Assembly: GCA_030068145.1 (NCBI GenBank)
Contig: JAPJBO010000560.1
Coordinates: 62,001-126,000, forward strand
DNA: 64,000 nt
From: Diplonema papillatum
Taxonomy: Eukaryota > Euglenozoa > Diplonemea > Diplonemida > Diplonemidae
Direction of reading: 5' to 3'
Positions within the stretch are counted from its first letter, which is position 1; the number at the start of each line of letters is the position of its first letter. Made by a program: the position numbers and the translations under genes. This document shows positions 1 through 9,748 of the stretch, piece after piece. The notes below the pieces were generated by a model. It worked only from the letters and a program-made list of their open reading frames with translations. It did not search any database and was not told the origin of the DNA.

Positions 1-642
1 AGGGAGGAGTACGGGGTTGTTGGCCTCAGCAGGACGCTGGCGGACTACGAGGTGCAGTTGGCTCTGAACCACGCAGGGGTGACAGCTGACGTCGAACTGG
101 TTCCCGCGTACGGGCTGACGAGGACGACAACGACATTTGTGGTGAAGGGATTGGACGACGAGGAGGAGGCGCTTTTACAAAGTCTGCAGATCAAGATCGG
201 TGGCAGGGACATACGTTTTGGAAGGCTCGGGGTGATGGTGGGTGCTGGAGCCGAGTCCGTGCAGTCCCCCGGAACGTATGCCCAAGCAGCAAGTCGCAGC
301 GAGGCCAGCTCAGCGGGAGAAGAAGCCGACGAGGGACTCCTGGGCGGGAAGGGACAGGAAAGCAGGCCCCTGGGAGTGAATGGAAAGAGCAACGACAAAG
401 CGGCTTCGAAAGGGCGTGGAGCTGGAAAGATGGGCAAGGGAGAGAAAGCAAAGGGAGGCGGGAGGTCGGCTGCTGTGGAGTACACGGTGGGCGCGAAGCG
501 GAGCCTGGCGCGAGAGGGCGAGGGGTCATTGTCCCCGCCGGCGAAGAGTAAGCCCGGGGAGCGGGGTGGGGAAGGCGGGATGGAGACATCTCCGCCGGGA
601 ACCCCCCGTCCTAGGGTCGACCCCGAGGACGGCTCATATTAG
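1..642 (+). CDS. LINE ORF1 protein, C-terminal part
   Basis: The frame is open from base 1 to the TAG at 640-642, so only the C-terminal 213 residues are visible. The first 70 or so look folded and include a V-V-K-G-L-D segment with acidic residues. The rest is basic and low in complexity (Gly, Lys, Ser, Arg, Pro). Known: LINE ORF1 products are nucleic-acid-binding proteins that coat the element RNA. I do not see a CCHC zinc knuckle in this part; it could lie upstream of the window. The role is inferred mainly from position, immediately before ORF2 in the same orientation with a 5-bp gap to the first GTG in the ORF2 frame. Confidence 0.7.
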   Translation, partial: REEYGVVGLSRTLADYEVQLALNHAGVTADVELVPAYGLTRTTTTFVVKGLDDEEEALLQSLQIKIGGRDIRFGRLGVMVGAGAESVQSPGTYAQAASRSEASSAGEEADEGLLGGKGQESRPLGVNGKSNDKAASKGRGAGKMGKGEKAKGGGRSAAVEYTVGAKRSLAREGEGSLSPPAKSKPGERGGEGGMETSPPGTPRPRVDPEDGSY

Positions 643-647
643 CCACG

Positions 648-3600
648 GTGAACGAGTCAGTGACAAGCAACCCCAACAACTGCTTATCAGCCGCATCAGT
701 CAATCCCTCCCTTTCCATACCTCCCGAATCATCAGTCAGTTCCTCCCAAACACACCCGATATCAGCTTCAACCAACTCCTTCCGACCGCAAGAAGCGCAC
801 CCGCCGCTAGTCATTCCGCCCCTGAGAGCCCGCCGTTTCCTCCCTCTCGACAGGCACTTGATCCTCCTGTCGTGTAATGCCTCCTGTAAGATGTGTTTAG
901 AGAGATTTTTCTCACGCTTGCCGGCTGCCGATGTCCTGGCGGTGAACGAGATTGGCCGCGAGCCCACGATCTTCCGCGAATACGCAACCCGTGCCGGATG
1001 GACTGTCGTGGTGGTGGGCACTTGCCCCTACGCGGACGGGCACCCCCTGGCCCGGACGGCGATACTGATCAAGAAGCAATCCCTGATTACAGTATCTCAG
1101 TGCTACACCGGTTACGGTGCGTGCAGCGCAGACCTGCAGGTGGCGGGCGAGACACTAAGGGTAGTGAGTGTGTACGTCCCTTGCCACAAACGCGATTCCC
1201 TGACCGACCGACTCGGAGACTGGATAGCGCAGCGGGCGCGGGACTGCATGACCGACTTCGCGGTTGTCGGCGACTTTAACCCACGAACTACGCCCCAGGT
1301 GGAGCGCCGCATGCGGAGGGAGAATCTGCAGGAATTGGTGCGGTCGCGAACAACTTTTTCGAGGTCGAACGCCACGTCGTCGCTGGACAGAGCTTTCGTG
1401 CCGAGAAGGTCTCGATGGAGCTTGAGCAGCATTCGATTCACCGGAGGAAGCGACCATGCTGTTCTGTCCCTACGCTTCGACAAGAGCCTGAAGAGGCCTC
1501 CGGCCATGGTGTACCCCACAAAGCGCCAAACCCTCGACCAAGCGACCTTTTCCCAGATGCTCGACGCCCTCGATGAAACGGGTGCTCGCCCACCCCCTCG
1601 ACCCAGAAGCACGAAGGTGGCGAGGCTGCAGGATGCCCTATATCGTCGAATTATACTCCGAAGCAGCGCCGGCGCACAACTGAAGTCGACCCTAAATGCA
1701 GAGATTCGGTCGATCCGAAAGAAATTGGACGCGGCCGGGCAACACCACAAGTCTCCAAACCTGTCATCACCTTATCAGCCACCGATGCTGGAGAATCCCG
1801 CCGTCTTTACGGCGTTCCTCCGGAACAAATACCAATCTGACGCCCTACACCCACCGATAATCCTGCCCCGCGACGCCGTACCGATTGCGTTGTCGGCCGA
1901 AGACGTCAGCGCGGCGATAGCTGTCATCCGGTCCACTGCTCGAACAGCTGACTTCTCACCGAAGTTTTTAAAAACAATGTCAGAGAGAACTCTTGAGTCA
2001 ACGACAGCTGAGCTCAACAGATGGACTCGTGAGGGCGTACCGGCGCGACAGCGAGTGTCTTGGATTTTCTTATTCTGGAAGGGGAAGGCGATGCGAACGT
2101 CGGATCCGAGGGGGTACCGGCCAATTGCAATAATGCCTCTCTTTGCAAAGCTGCAGCACTCGGCATTGTATCTGAAAATGAAACCGTTGGTACAGTCATT
2201 GGTCCAGATGCACGAGTTCCAGTTCGGATGCGGTAGGCAAAGCGGGGCGGCGCAGGTGGTCCTCCATGCACGGGAGTGGCTGGAATCAGAGATGGGTTCT
2301 GAGGAAGACGACGAGCGCTTGCTGCTCCTGGTAGACGTCCGGGCCGCCTTCGACTCGATTCCGCACGGAAGGCTGATACAGACAGTAGAGAGGCTGCTTG
2401 GCCCCGAATGGGCGAAGACAGTAGCAAGGGTAATCGAGGGCCAGGAGGTGACGATTGTTCACTACGACGGGTTTACCCCGCCGGTCGGCTTGGGGCGAGG
2501 CGTACTCCAAGGCTCACCCCTCAGCGTACTCCTCTTCGTACTGTACACCTGCGAGCCCCCCCCGAGGGAAGAGACCCGGGCGTACGTCGATGATCTGGTG
2601 GCCCGAACAACAAGGTCACGCCTCCCAGCTACTTTTGGGGCGCTCCAATCGTGGTCGGCGTCGAAAGGGTTGGAGCTGGCTGAAGACAAGATCCTTGTAT
2701 TGGCGAAGACTCCCTTCGTGTGGAGCACTGAACCTCACCGCGAGACCGTGAACCGCGCAAAACTGCTGGGTGCCTGCCTGCACGCGGACAGACGAACGAG
2801 AGGGTGCGAGAATGACGCGAAGAACTTGGAAAGGCTGGCACGCCTGGTAGACTTCACCAACTCCCACGTCTACCGCTCGACAAGACGTAAGTGTGCCTTC
2901 TTCCGCAGCCACGTACTGCCCACCCTGTCCATGCACTGCCTATCCTCCTGCTTCGACCCAAGAGCACCCAAGCTGGTAGCTTCTCACGCAAGTCTCTTCC
3001 CGAAGCATCGCCACAGTAGAGGGATTAAGGAATTTGCATGGTGCAAGGACGGCTTCGCGTGCCCGAACGTGGAACATTACGCGGCACTTCAACGAACGCG
3101 GGCGTACCTGGCTCACCGACCCAACGAAGAAAGGGACGCCCTCCCTGTAGCAGGCTTCCGTCGAAGGCCCCCCCGACAAACAGCCGTGGGAGAGGACATA
3201 CTCTCGCAGATCGACGTGATGCTGGGCCGGGAATTCTTGTTGACGCATGATGTTGTGGTGGCGAGCGATGGGGGTTTTCTCGAGGACGAATCGCGCGGGT
3301 CCGCCGGAGTCAATTTCGGAACGATGTCCTTCGGCTGCCTGCTAAGCGGAACCGTGACCTCGAGCACAGAGACCGAACTGGCGGCAATGATGCTGTTGGC
3401 AACCGTGCTGAGACGGTGGGATGTCGCCCCCGAGAGGGTTTCGTGGTACAGCGACAGCGAAGCGGCCATCCTGCGAATCCGCCGAAAGGAGCCCGGTGAC
3501 CCCGTGGCAGGCGTGGTCGGCGAGTATGAGCAGTGCCTCCGATGGGGTAAGGGACACGCCGACAACACCGACATCAACGGCGCAGATGAGGCGGCGACGC

Positions 3601-4148
3601 GGGCCCTCCAGGAGAGACTTCCGGTTCTGGACGTTGAGCTCCTGTATCGGAAGAACGGGGTAAGAGCTGTTTGCTGTTACGCCGCAGAGGACTTCCCGCA
3701 GCTGGAGAGCCCCATTCGGTACGTGAAGCGCGTGTGGCAGTACAGCCGGACAAAGACGGCGACGAGGAGCATACGGGAACTTGCGTCGGCGGAGACAACG
3801 AAGGGGAGTACGCTCCGCTCCCTCGAAGCACTGCCCGGCGCCGTGGACCTCTTGCAAGCGATTATCCGGCGAGCGGTGATGCCGCGAGCCACCCGGATCG
3901 CCTGCAAGCGGTGCGCGGCGCTGGCCAACGCGCAACACGTCCTGCTCGCAGATGATGCGACGCACAACGAAGTGTCCGACATCCGTCACGCATACCCCAC
4001 CGACCCGCCACAACTGAAGGGACTGCTCGCGGACTTTGCAAAGAAACGAAGAGACACGATCCGGCACGTGGCGAAACGCGTGAAGGTCCTGTGCGACGAC
4101 CCGTTAGCGGCACGGTGGTCCTCGCTAGTTTTGAGATATCTCGAGTAA
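648..4148 (+). CDS. LINE ORF2: endonuclease-reverse transcriptase-RNase H polyprotein
   Basis: The endonuclease (EEP fold) spans about nt 855-1480, with A-V-N-E-I, V-V-G-D-F-N, S-L-D-R-A-F-V and the S-D-H-A-V-L-S-L terminal motif. The reverse transcriptase spans about 2100-2780: R-G-Y-R-P-I-A, V-D-V-R-A-A-F-D-S-I (motif A), G-V-L-Q-G-S-P-L-S (motif B), A-Y-V-D-D (motif C, catalytic Asp pair near 2585) and K-L-L-G-A (motif E). RNase H spans about 3255-3620, with the four acidic positions in S-D-G-G, S-T-E-T-E-L, Y-S-D-S-E and G-A-D-E-A. A C-x2-C ... H cluster lies near 3903. It would nick target DNA, copy element RNA and degrade the template. Start: the first ATG in frame is 891, but the endonuclease beta-strand L-I-L-L-S-C-N-A begins before it. 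The start is therefore probably upstream, at GTG 648 or by re-initiation or frameshift from ORF1. Confidence 0.95.
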   Translation: MNESVTSNPNNCLSAASVNPSLSIPPESSVSSSQTHPISASTNSFRPQEAHPPLVIPPLRARRFLPLDRHLILLSCNASCKMCLERFFSRLPAADVLAVNEIGREPTIFREYATRAGWTVVVVGTCPYADGHPLARTAILIKKQSLITVSQCYTGYGACSADLQVAGETLRVVSVYVPCHKRDSLTDRLGDWIAQRARDCMTDFAVVGDFNPRTTPQVERRMRRENLQELVRSRTTFSRSNATSSLDRAFVPRRSRWSLSSIRFTGGSDHAVLSLRFDKSLKRPPAMVYPTKRQTLDQATFSQMLDALDETGARPPPRPRSTKVARLQDALYRRIILRSSAGAQLKSTLNAEIRSIRKKLDAAGQHHKSPNLSSPYQPPMLENPAVFTAFLRNKYQSDALHPPIILPRDAVPIALSAEDVSAAIAVIRSTARTADFSPKFLKTMSERTLESTTAELNRWTREGVPARQRVSWIFLFWKGKAMRTSDPRGYRPIAIMPLFAKLQHSALYLKMKPLVQSLVQMHEFQFGCGRQSGAAQVVLHAREWLESEMGSEEDDERLLLLVDVRAAFDSIPHGRLIQTVERLLGPEWAKTVARVIEGQEVTIVHYDGFTPPVGLGRGVLQGSPLSVLLFVLYTCEPPPREETRAYVDDLVARTTRSRLPATFGALQSWSASKGLELAEDKILVLAKTPFVWSTEPHRETVNRAKLLGACLHADRRTRGCENDAKNLERLARLVDFTNSHVYRSTRRKCAFFRSHVLPTLSMHCLSSCFDPRAPKLVASHASLFPKHRHSRGIKEFAWCKDGFACPNVEHYAALQRTRAYLAHRPNEERDALPVAGFRRRPPRQTAVGEDILSQIDVMLGREFLLTHDVVVASDGGFLEDESRGSAGVNFGTMSFGCLLSGTVTSSTETELAAMMLLATVLRRWDVAPERVSWYSDSEAAILRIRRKEPGDPVAGVVGEYEQCLRWGKGHADNTDINGADEAATRALQERLPVLDVELLYRKNGVRAVCCYAAEDFPQLESPIRYVKRVWQYSRTKTATRSIRELASAETTKGSTLRSLEALPGAVDLLQAIIRRAVMPRATRIACKRCAALANAQHVLLADDATHNEVSDIRHAYPTDPPQLKGLLADFAKKRRDTIRHVAKRVKVLCDDPLAARWSSLVLRYLE

Positions 4149-4384
4149 ATCAGCACTGCGTCTTGTGTGGGGGGCAACGGAAGAGGAAGAAGTGGAAAGA
4201 GAAGGGATCGGAGCGGTAGGGAAAAGGGAGAGTGAATGACTAACGATATCAACGGAAGGAGAAAAAAAAAAAAAACGCTAACCCAAACAACTTCCGCCGG
4301 TAGAGAAACCTCGCCTAAAGAAATCAACTGCCTTCGGGTAGGCTAGTCTGACACTAGTTGTCGTCGGAAAAAAAAAAAAAAAAA
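4149..4384 (+). repeat. LINE 3' UTR with A-run-flanked 95-bp tail unit
   Basis: After the ORF2 stop the 3' UTR is purine-rich, then a 14-A run (4262-4275) leads into a unit starting cgctaacccaaacaacttcc and ending agttgtcgtcgg. A second A-run follows. The unit can fold into a small stem (gccta with taggc, and aagg with cctt). A near-identical unit, also bounded by A-runs, lies at 20311-20418. Inference: this is the tail recognised by the element's reverse transcriptase. Confidence 0.8.
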
Positions 4385-4399
4385 GGGCGCACAACAATA

Positions 4400-6383
4400 A
4401 TGTCACCCCGGTTGCTGGGCGAGGTTATCGTGGGGTGCGCGCTCCTCCTGTTCGCCCTGCGCCCCGGAAGGGAGACGCCGGTGGCCCCGGAGCGCGTCGT
4501 GGAGCGGGTGGTGGAGGGCCCGGAGCGCGTCGTGGAGCGGGTGGTGGAGCGCGTGGTGGAGGCCCCGGCGGGGGCGGCGACGCCCGGCGACGCGGACCTG
4601 CGGATTTGCAGCAAGGTGGACGACGACAAGATCGTGATCCGCCGCTCGGCGGTCGAGCTGTGGGGCGGGAAGCGCGACTGGCGGTACAAGGATATGTGCT
4701 GCCACGCCAACGCGACCATCAACGCGGTGCAGACGAAGCACATGGCCAACAAGCCCGGCCGCGAGCATTACGCCATGCTGGGGTACCTATCCACGCAAGT
4801 CACGAAGGATCAAGGCGTCCAGCTGTTCGTAGAACTCGGCACGCGGGAAGGCGCGTCGGCCGTCGCGTTTTCGGAGAGTCCGAGTGTGTCGCTGTTTTCG
4901 ATGGACGTCGCCGACTCGGCGGCGCACGTGGCGAGGACGCTGGGCTCGCGTAGGGGCAGGACCATCTCCAAGGGCGAGCTGCAGATGGAGATGCCGAACG
5001 TGCACTTCGTCAAGAGCAACGTCCTCGACGAAACCAAGCCGGGGACCGCCGCGTGGCGTCGTCTGCTGCTCGGATCGCGCATCCTCCTCCTCGACACGCT
5101 GCACTTTCCCGAGAGCAAACCGTTCGAGTACGACTTCATGAAGGTATGCCCCTCAGTGGTGTTCAGTCTCAAAGAGTACGTAACGAGTCTCCAGCCTCCG
5201 AACTGTCGTCGGATATGGCGAACCTGTACGTCCTCTTGGTCCCCTCGGTCGTGTCCCGAGATCTCATGTGGGCTCGGGCCTCCTCCTCCGAGCCGTCCCC
5301 CAGGGAGCGCTTCAGCATTGCCCCCCCGTCCAGCTGTCTGGCGGGCTCCAGGGTTGGGGCGTTCAACGCTCGCCGAGCACAGGGAACCCAGGAAACACTT
5401 CGTGGGCGGCCTTTTGACAACTGGCGACTGAATGCGTGCCTTGTGCCCGGTTGCTAGGAGGCGCCGCCGGGCGCGTGTACGACGGAGGTTAGAGGAAGAA
5501 GCCTAACTCAAGATGGTCCTTTCCCCCCCGACGACACAGCTATTTTCCCGCGTTGTCTTTCTAGCTACGAGAAAGTTCCGCTTTCCAGGATCTCCATGTG
5601 CACAAGCCGCCCCGATGCCGGCCCGCGTGCAACAACCTACTTGGCCCACGAAGATGGATGGTATGAGCAGGAGGAGACGCAGGACCGGACCCGGCCGTTT
5701 CATTTCCGCCTTCCCGGGGAATGGATGGCCTGAAGGTCGACAGTCTGCCAGCACCGGCACCCAAGAACAAGTAAGACCGACCAAAACCAGCAAGAAAAGA
5801 ATCTTCCCCAAGTCTGATGAACCGCTCCAGCGTCCTTCCGCAGCAGAAAATGGCGTTCGGACCTCAGCAAGACACAGTGAAAAAGCAATTTTCCATCCCC
5901 TTCCACCCAATCTGCAGTAGTTGCGAGGAGTTCGTTTTCAGACTTGGTGACACCGTCTTGACCACTTTCTGCGGCTTTACGAAAGTTCGGGTGTGTGGGG
6001 ATGTTTTCCGCCCCATTATCAGCCGTCTGCCTGGAGTTCAACAAATGGGCGGAAAACACACGGAAGGCATACAGTGTTACAGCTGAGGAAAGAAACGTTG
6101 GCGGCGTAACGCGAACGCGTAGTCAAATCATACAAATATTGGGCACACTTGTTTCACTCTGAGCAAAGACCTCCATCTCCAAACACAGTTCCTCGACAAG
6201 TACCACTTCGGCGGGTTGTTGATCCTCGACGATATCTTCATGAACGGCGAGATGAAGAGGTTTTGGGAATGGTGCCAGAAGCGTTACGGAAACCGGGCCA
6301 TTGACGCGACAGCAATCGCGCATAGTTCAGGAACGGGTCTCATCGACTTCTGCGGGAACACGGAGCTGCTGCTTGACGAATGA
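4400..6383 (+). CDS. Membrane-anchored SAM-methyltransferase-like protein, two exons
   Basis: Proposed join 4400-5143 and 6189-6383 (312 residues). Exon 1 starts at the first ATG after the LINE tail. It encodes a hydrophobic signal-anchor (about residues 6-19, V-I-V-G-C-A-L-L-L-F-A-L) and a run of E-R-V-V-E repeats (about 30-56). A Rossmann-like core follows, with F-V-E-L-G-T-R-E-G-A-S (motif I, near 142), S-M-D-V-A-D, and I-L-L-L-D-T-L-H-F-P-E. The frame closes soon after a good donor (AAG|GTATGC, 5144). Exon 2 follows a cacag acceptor and continues in phase 0 with F-G-G-L-L-I-L-D-D-I-F, M-K-R-F-W-E-W and S-G-T-G-L-I-D-F, ending at TGA 6381-6383. L-D-T-L-H, G-L-L-I-L-D-D and G-T-G-L-I-D are what I expect of the CmcI/Methyltransf_24-like group. 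Substrate unknown; probably Golgi or ER lumenal by topology. Confidence 0.78.
5144..6188 (+). other. Intron 1 of the methyltransferase-like gene
   Basis: This 1,045-bp phase-0 intron has a GTATGC donor and a cacag acceptor. It contains the left arm of a 193-bp inverted repeat (5372-5564). The rest is non-coding, with no frame that continues the protein. Confidence 0.72.
5372..5564 (+). repeat. 193-bp inverted repeat, left arm
   Basis: This starts gccgagcacagggaaccc and ends near gcgttgtctttctagc. Its reverse complement occurs at 6998-7190 with only scattered differences. The interval between the arms is about 1.4 kb and includes exon 2 of the methyltransferase-like gene. I see no convincing target-site duplication outside the pair. 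Confidence 0.85.
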
Positions 6384-7761
6384 GAGAGTCCGTACTGCAC
6401 AAAAAATGATAATTGGCGGGAGGGAAGAAAAAGGTGAAAGAAGAAAAGAGAAGCAAAACAAAAACGAAAAGGAAGAGCTCGTAGTAGTCAAGCCTCCCGG
6501 GCGGCCAAAGGATAAGGGTGCGTACATCTGCGTAACCACCGCTTCACCACTTCACGTTTTTGGCGTTCTTCGTTTTGGAAAAGCACCTGCTTTGTGGAAA
6601 GTACTCGAGGAAGCCGTCAGTTGCAAAATCTACGAGTACTGCGACAAGAATGTGCTGAAGCCCCCACGAAACACAGGTAAATCTGGGTTTAGTGCCAGGT
6701 GTAAGCGTTCAACCACGGGTTATCTCTTCAGGAGGTTTCCTCGCCCCCCCCCATGATCTGGATTTTGCCGGTTTGGAGCACACTGAGCAAAGATCATCAG
6801 GGCAAGAGAACGTACGCACCGTGCGCGCTGTCGTTGGCTTCTTTCGATTTTTTAAAATTCCTTTCCCCCCGTTCCTTTTTCGGAATCAGAACCCGCTTTT
6901 GTCGAAAATACTCGAGGAGGCAGCCCTGCAGCAATCGCAAACGAGGACAGTGCGCTGTAGCCCACACTAGCCACAGGAAAGTCTGGGGGGTGTGCTCGCT
7001 AGGAGGACAACGCGGGAAAATAGCTGTGTCGTCGGGAGGAAAAAGACCATCTTGAGTGAGGCTTCTTCCTCTAACCTCCGTCGTACACGCGCCAGGCGGC
7101 GCCTCCTAGCAACCGGGCACAAGGCACGCCTTCAGTCGCCAGTTGTCAGAAGCCGCCCACGAAGTGTTTCCTGGGTTCCCTGTGCTCGGCACGTGTGTGG
7201 CGTTGCGCCTCTGTACGAACATGGCATAGATCCGGCACAGCAGCCAGTACCGCTGGACCGCCTGTCTGTTCGTAGGTAAACTGCAGCGATTCTTCCAGGC
7301 AGTGTTGCCCGAAAGGCAGGTAAGGGATGACTGCGAGCAAGAGACATCTCGCCATCATCGCCTGTCCTTGTACCCATGGGGATGGAAGACGTCGAATTCG
7401 CGAAGAGTCAGCATCCCAGCAATTGACGCAAGAACGGTTGGAAAGCGGTGGAAGCACGGCGAGGAATTGTGGAGCCACGAGGCACGGACGTCGGTGCACG
7501 CTCAAGCAAATTTCAGCGCGTCCCGACGAACCGTCGTCGAGCGTAAACTTCCGTCCCGTGCCACCCATTCTCCGGGGACCCGCCCAACAACAGAGTTTCG
7601 TGTTCGCTTTTTTGCGTACTATCCTCACTCCCGTTAGATGAACAAAACAGGTTTGAAGGAAGTGCGCACAAACAAAGGAAGCGCCAGATCCGTTTTTTGC
7701 AAGCGGAAGACGAACGAAAATCGTTGCGACAGTGCCGCGTGGCAGTCTTTTCCCCTGTTTG
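6384..7761. other. Intergenic stretch with two decayed copies of dispersed repeat A
   Basis: Two + strand copies of the repeat called family A lie at about 6575-6712 and 6893-6985. Both carry the cacaggtaaatctggg-like or cacaggaaagtctgg-like core. The right arm of the 193-bp inverted repeat follows. I see no gene. Confidence 0.6.
6998..7190 (-). repeat. 193-bp inverted repeat, right arm
   Basis: Reverse complement of 5372-5564 and of equal length. Strong conservation over the whole arm suggests recent duplication, or arm-to-arm homogenisation. Confidence 0.85.
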
Positions 7762-8174
7762 TCAGTGCTCCCGCTAAGGAAAAAGCCGGCCTTTTATGAC
7801 ACCTTCCGAAAAACACCCGACAAAAAAGGCCGGCCCTTATTCGCCCAAAAAAGACCGGCTAGCCGGCCTTTTTTGGGCAAAAAAGACCGGCTGGTGCAGT
7901 GGGTCGTGTTAGTGCAGTGAGCTAATCGTAAAGACAGTTCAACAGGAAAGAGGGACTCTCGTGAACAAATTGCCTAGTTGCTCCTGCCTGGCATTCATTA
8001 CCAGGCGCACGGTCAGCATTTTGTGCCAGTCTTGGTGCATTAAATCTGAACCGTACAGCTCTTCCACCGTGAACCACATACTGGAGAAAAACCCCACGGC
8101 CCAGTGCACGAACGAAAAAAATATGCCCAGGAGCCATTTTAAGACCGGGCCATCGGCCTTTGCGGGAACACTGC
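7762..8174. mobile_element. Possible MITE remnant with exon-like interior
   Basis: The left end, cagtgctcccgctaagg, resembles the termini of the hAT-like MITEs at 22.4-23.0 kb. The right end, tttgcgggaacactg, is close to the inverse of the left end. The 8-bp flanks do not match, so an intact insertion is not demonstrated. The left half holds a near-perfect 36-bp palindrome (7843-7878). The right half holds a minus-strand frame. Confidence 0.35.
7843..7878. repeat. Near-perfect 36-bp palindrome
   Basis: The left arm gcccaaaaaagaccggct pairs with agccggccttttttgggc with one mismatch and no loop. Neighbouring aaaaaa(g)gaccggc motifs repeat on both sides, so this is part of a larger cluster. Confidence 0.85.
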
Positions 8175-8199
8175 TCAGGGGATTAGCTTCCCATTCCAA
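7939..8199 (-). CDS. Unrecognised exon-like frame, possibly a captured gene fragment
   Basis: This 86-residue frame reads more like protein than its neighbours. It has a hydrophobic aromatic stretch (L-L-G-I-F-F-S-F-V-H-W-A-V-G-F-F) followed by an amphipathic, charged part (E-E-L-Y-G-S-D-L-M-H-Q-D-W-H-K). I cannot assign a family. It lies between two terminus-like sequences, so it may be a host fragment caught in a transposon. It could also be chance. Confidence 0.25.
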   Translation of the reverse strand: MEWEANPLSSVPAKADGPVLKWLLGIFFSFVHWAVGFFSSMWFTVEELYGSDLMHQDWHKMLTVRLVMNARQEQLGNLFTRVPLSC

Positions 8200-9604
8200 A
8201 TTCCGTCAGCTGACGGAATTTCAAACGGGCGGCTCAAAAAATAAAAAAAGTAAAAAGTGCAAAATACGACCATCGATGAAAAAAGTCGTGGGGGTCCGGT
8301 GGAGGCGTGGGTTAGGCCAGCTGTGCCAGGAAGCTGGCTGACGGTCAGGGGCTGGGCAATACTGGGCATGGTGGGCTGGCTGGCAGAAGTTTGGGGCTAC
8401 CGCGGGTGCTGAGCCGAGTACGTTGGTCCTATGTTTAACGCGACAAACGGACTGAGAAGTGCAAACTCTTACTCCACCTGAATGTACGTACCGTTTGCCG
8501 GGGGGCAGAGCCCCCCGGATCCCCCCTTTGGAAGATTCGGGTGGCCTAAACCAAAGCGGTTTCAGAGCGGCAAAAGCAAATTGGCTATTGAGACGGAATT
8601 TGGAAAACTGAGGCAAAAAGCAAGCTAATAGCCTGACACAGTCAGGGGGTTATGCACTGCAGCGGTTGGGTGAGGTAACTCACCCAAAAAAAAAAAGAAA
8701 AATCGAAATCGGGTGGGAGGTTGGGTTGATTTACACTACCTCGGATTGCGTTTTGGTGTCTGTATTCTGGGTTGGCAGGGGCAGGCTAGGTGTCTTCTGA
8801 AGGAGAAAGCTGGCTGAGAAGGCCTGCCTTCAGCCAGGACATCAGATTCTGAGGCTCAATGTACCGTACCGTCTCCCGGAGGGCGGTGCCCCCCGGACCC
8901 ACCCTGTATTAAGACTCGCCAGAGAAAACGGGCTTGATGTCTATTCTGAAGGAGAAAACGGGCTGCATAAGGTCCTGCTGACACTACTGTTTGTGAAAAA
9001 AATACTGAGAGATTCAATCAAGCATACGGGTGAAAGTACGCTGACTCGCTCATGGCGGAGGCACGAAGAAACTCGCCCAGAAAAGATTCACAAACTTCTG
9101 ATTCAGGTGGGTGTGAAGGCACTGCGAGGGGGGTACAATGCCTCCACACCCACCCTATTTCAAACATCTCGTGCCGTCGACTGGGTGCAGGTTCATCACC
9201 AGAAGAAGGTCGCCAGCGGAAGCGGAGGACGATGACTCTCAAGGCATGGCGTCAATTCCTGCCTATATCCCTTTTCGCTTTTTTTTTTTTGGCGCCGTTC
9301 TTTTTTTTTTTTTTTTGCCCGTTTTTGGTTTTGTGAAAGTTTCTTTCTTCCAGAGTAGACGCTCCTGCCCCATGGCCGCCAGGTTTCGTACTGCACTGAA
9401 TGCTTCATTCTTCCGGGGGTCGGCCTTTCCGTTCGTTTATTGCACGGCACCTGACGACGTGTGCAGAACTCTGAACCATCCCAGTTGCCCACTCGAAAAA
9501 CATTGGTTGTTGACAGTGAATGAAAAAAGGGACGGGACGCCAGTCCCGATCACCCTCTCCACCCAGCTCACCGCATCCGACCTAACGAGCTGCTTCGGCA
9601 TTTT
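8200..9604. other. Intergenic, with sequence shared with the 22-kb MITEs
   Basis: Segments such as gggcatggtgggctgg (about 8365-8380) and a G/C block with gactcggg-like context (about 8500-8550, again near 8870-8910) also occur inside the MITEs at 22407-22975. The stretch is otherwise rich in A- and T-runs. No gene is seen. Confidence 0.5.
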
Positions 9605-9738
9605 TTGTTGAACGCTTACGCCCGCCACTAAACCCAGATTTACCTGTATTTCGTGTGGGCTACAGCGCATTTACCTCCTTTGATCTATCGCAACTGGCAG
9701 TCTTCTCCAGCATTTCCTACAAAGCAGGTGCTTATACA
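9605..9738 (-). repeat. Dispersed repeat family A, copy
   Basis: The + strand begins ttgttgaacgcttacgcccg, contains aacccagatttacctg and ctatcgcaactggcagtc, and ends caggtgcttatac. At least eight other copies lie in the window, on both strands. No coding capacity; class unknown (SINE or MITE). Confidence 0.85.
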
Positions 9739-9748
9739 AAAGAAAAAG

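Larger units (their letters stand above)
1..4384 (+). mobile_element. LINE-type non-LTR retrotransposon, 5' end outside the window
   Basis: Seen: an open frame from the window edge to 642, then a large ORF2 frame, an approximately 220-bp 3' untranslated region and a terminal A-run. ORF2 has the endonuclease, reverse transcriptase and RNase H order of RNase H-bearing LINEs. The 3' end has two A-runs (4262-4275 and about 4370-4384) around a 95-bp unit, and that unit recurs near 20.3 kb. ORF2 is uninterrupted and its catalytic motifs look intact, so the copy looks young. Known: this domain order and C-terminal Cys/His cluster are typical of I- and Tad-like clades. Inference: the clade assignment is tentative. 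Target-site duplications cannot be tested because the 5' end is missing. Confidence 0.93.
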
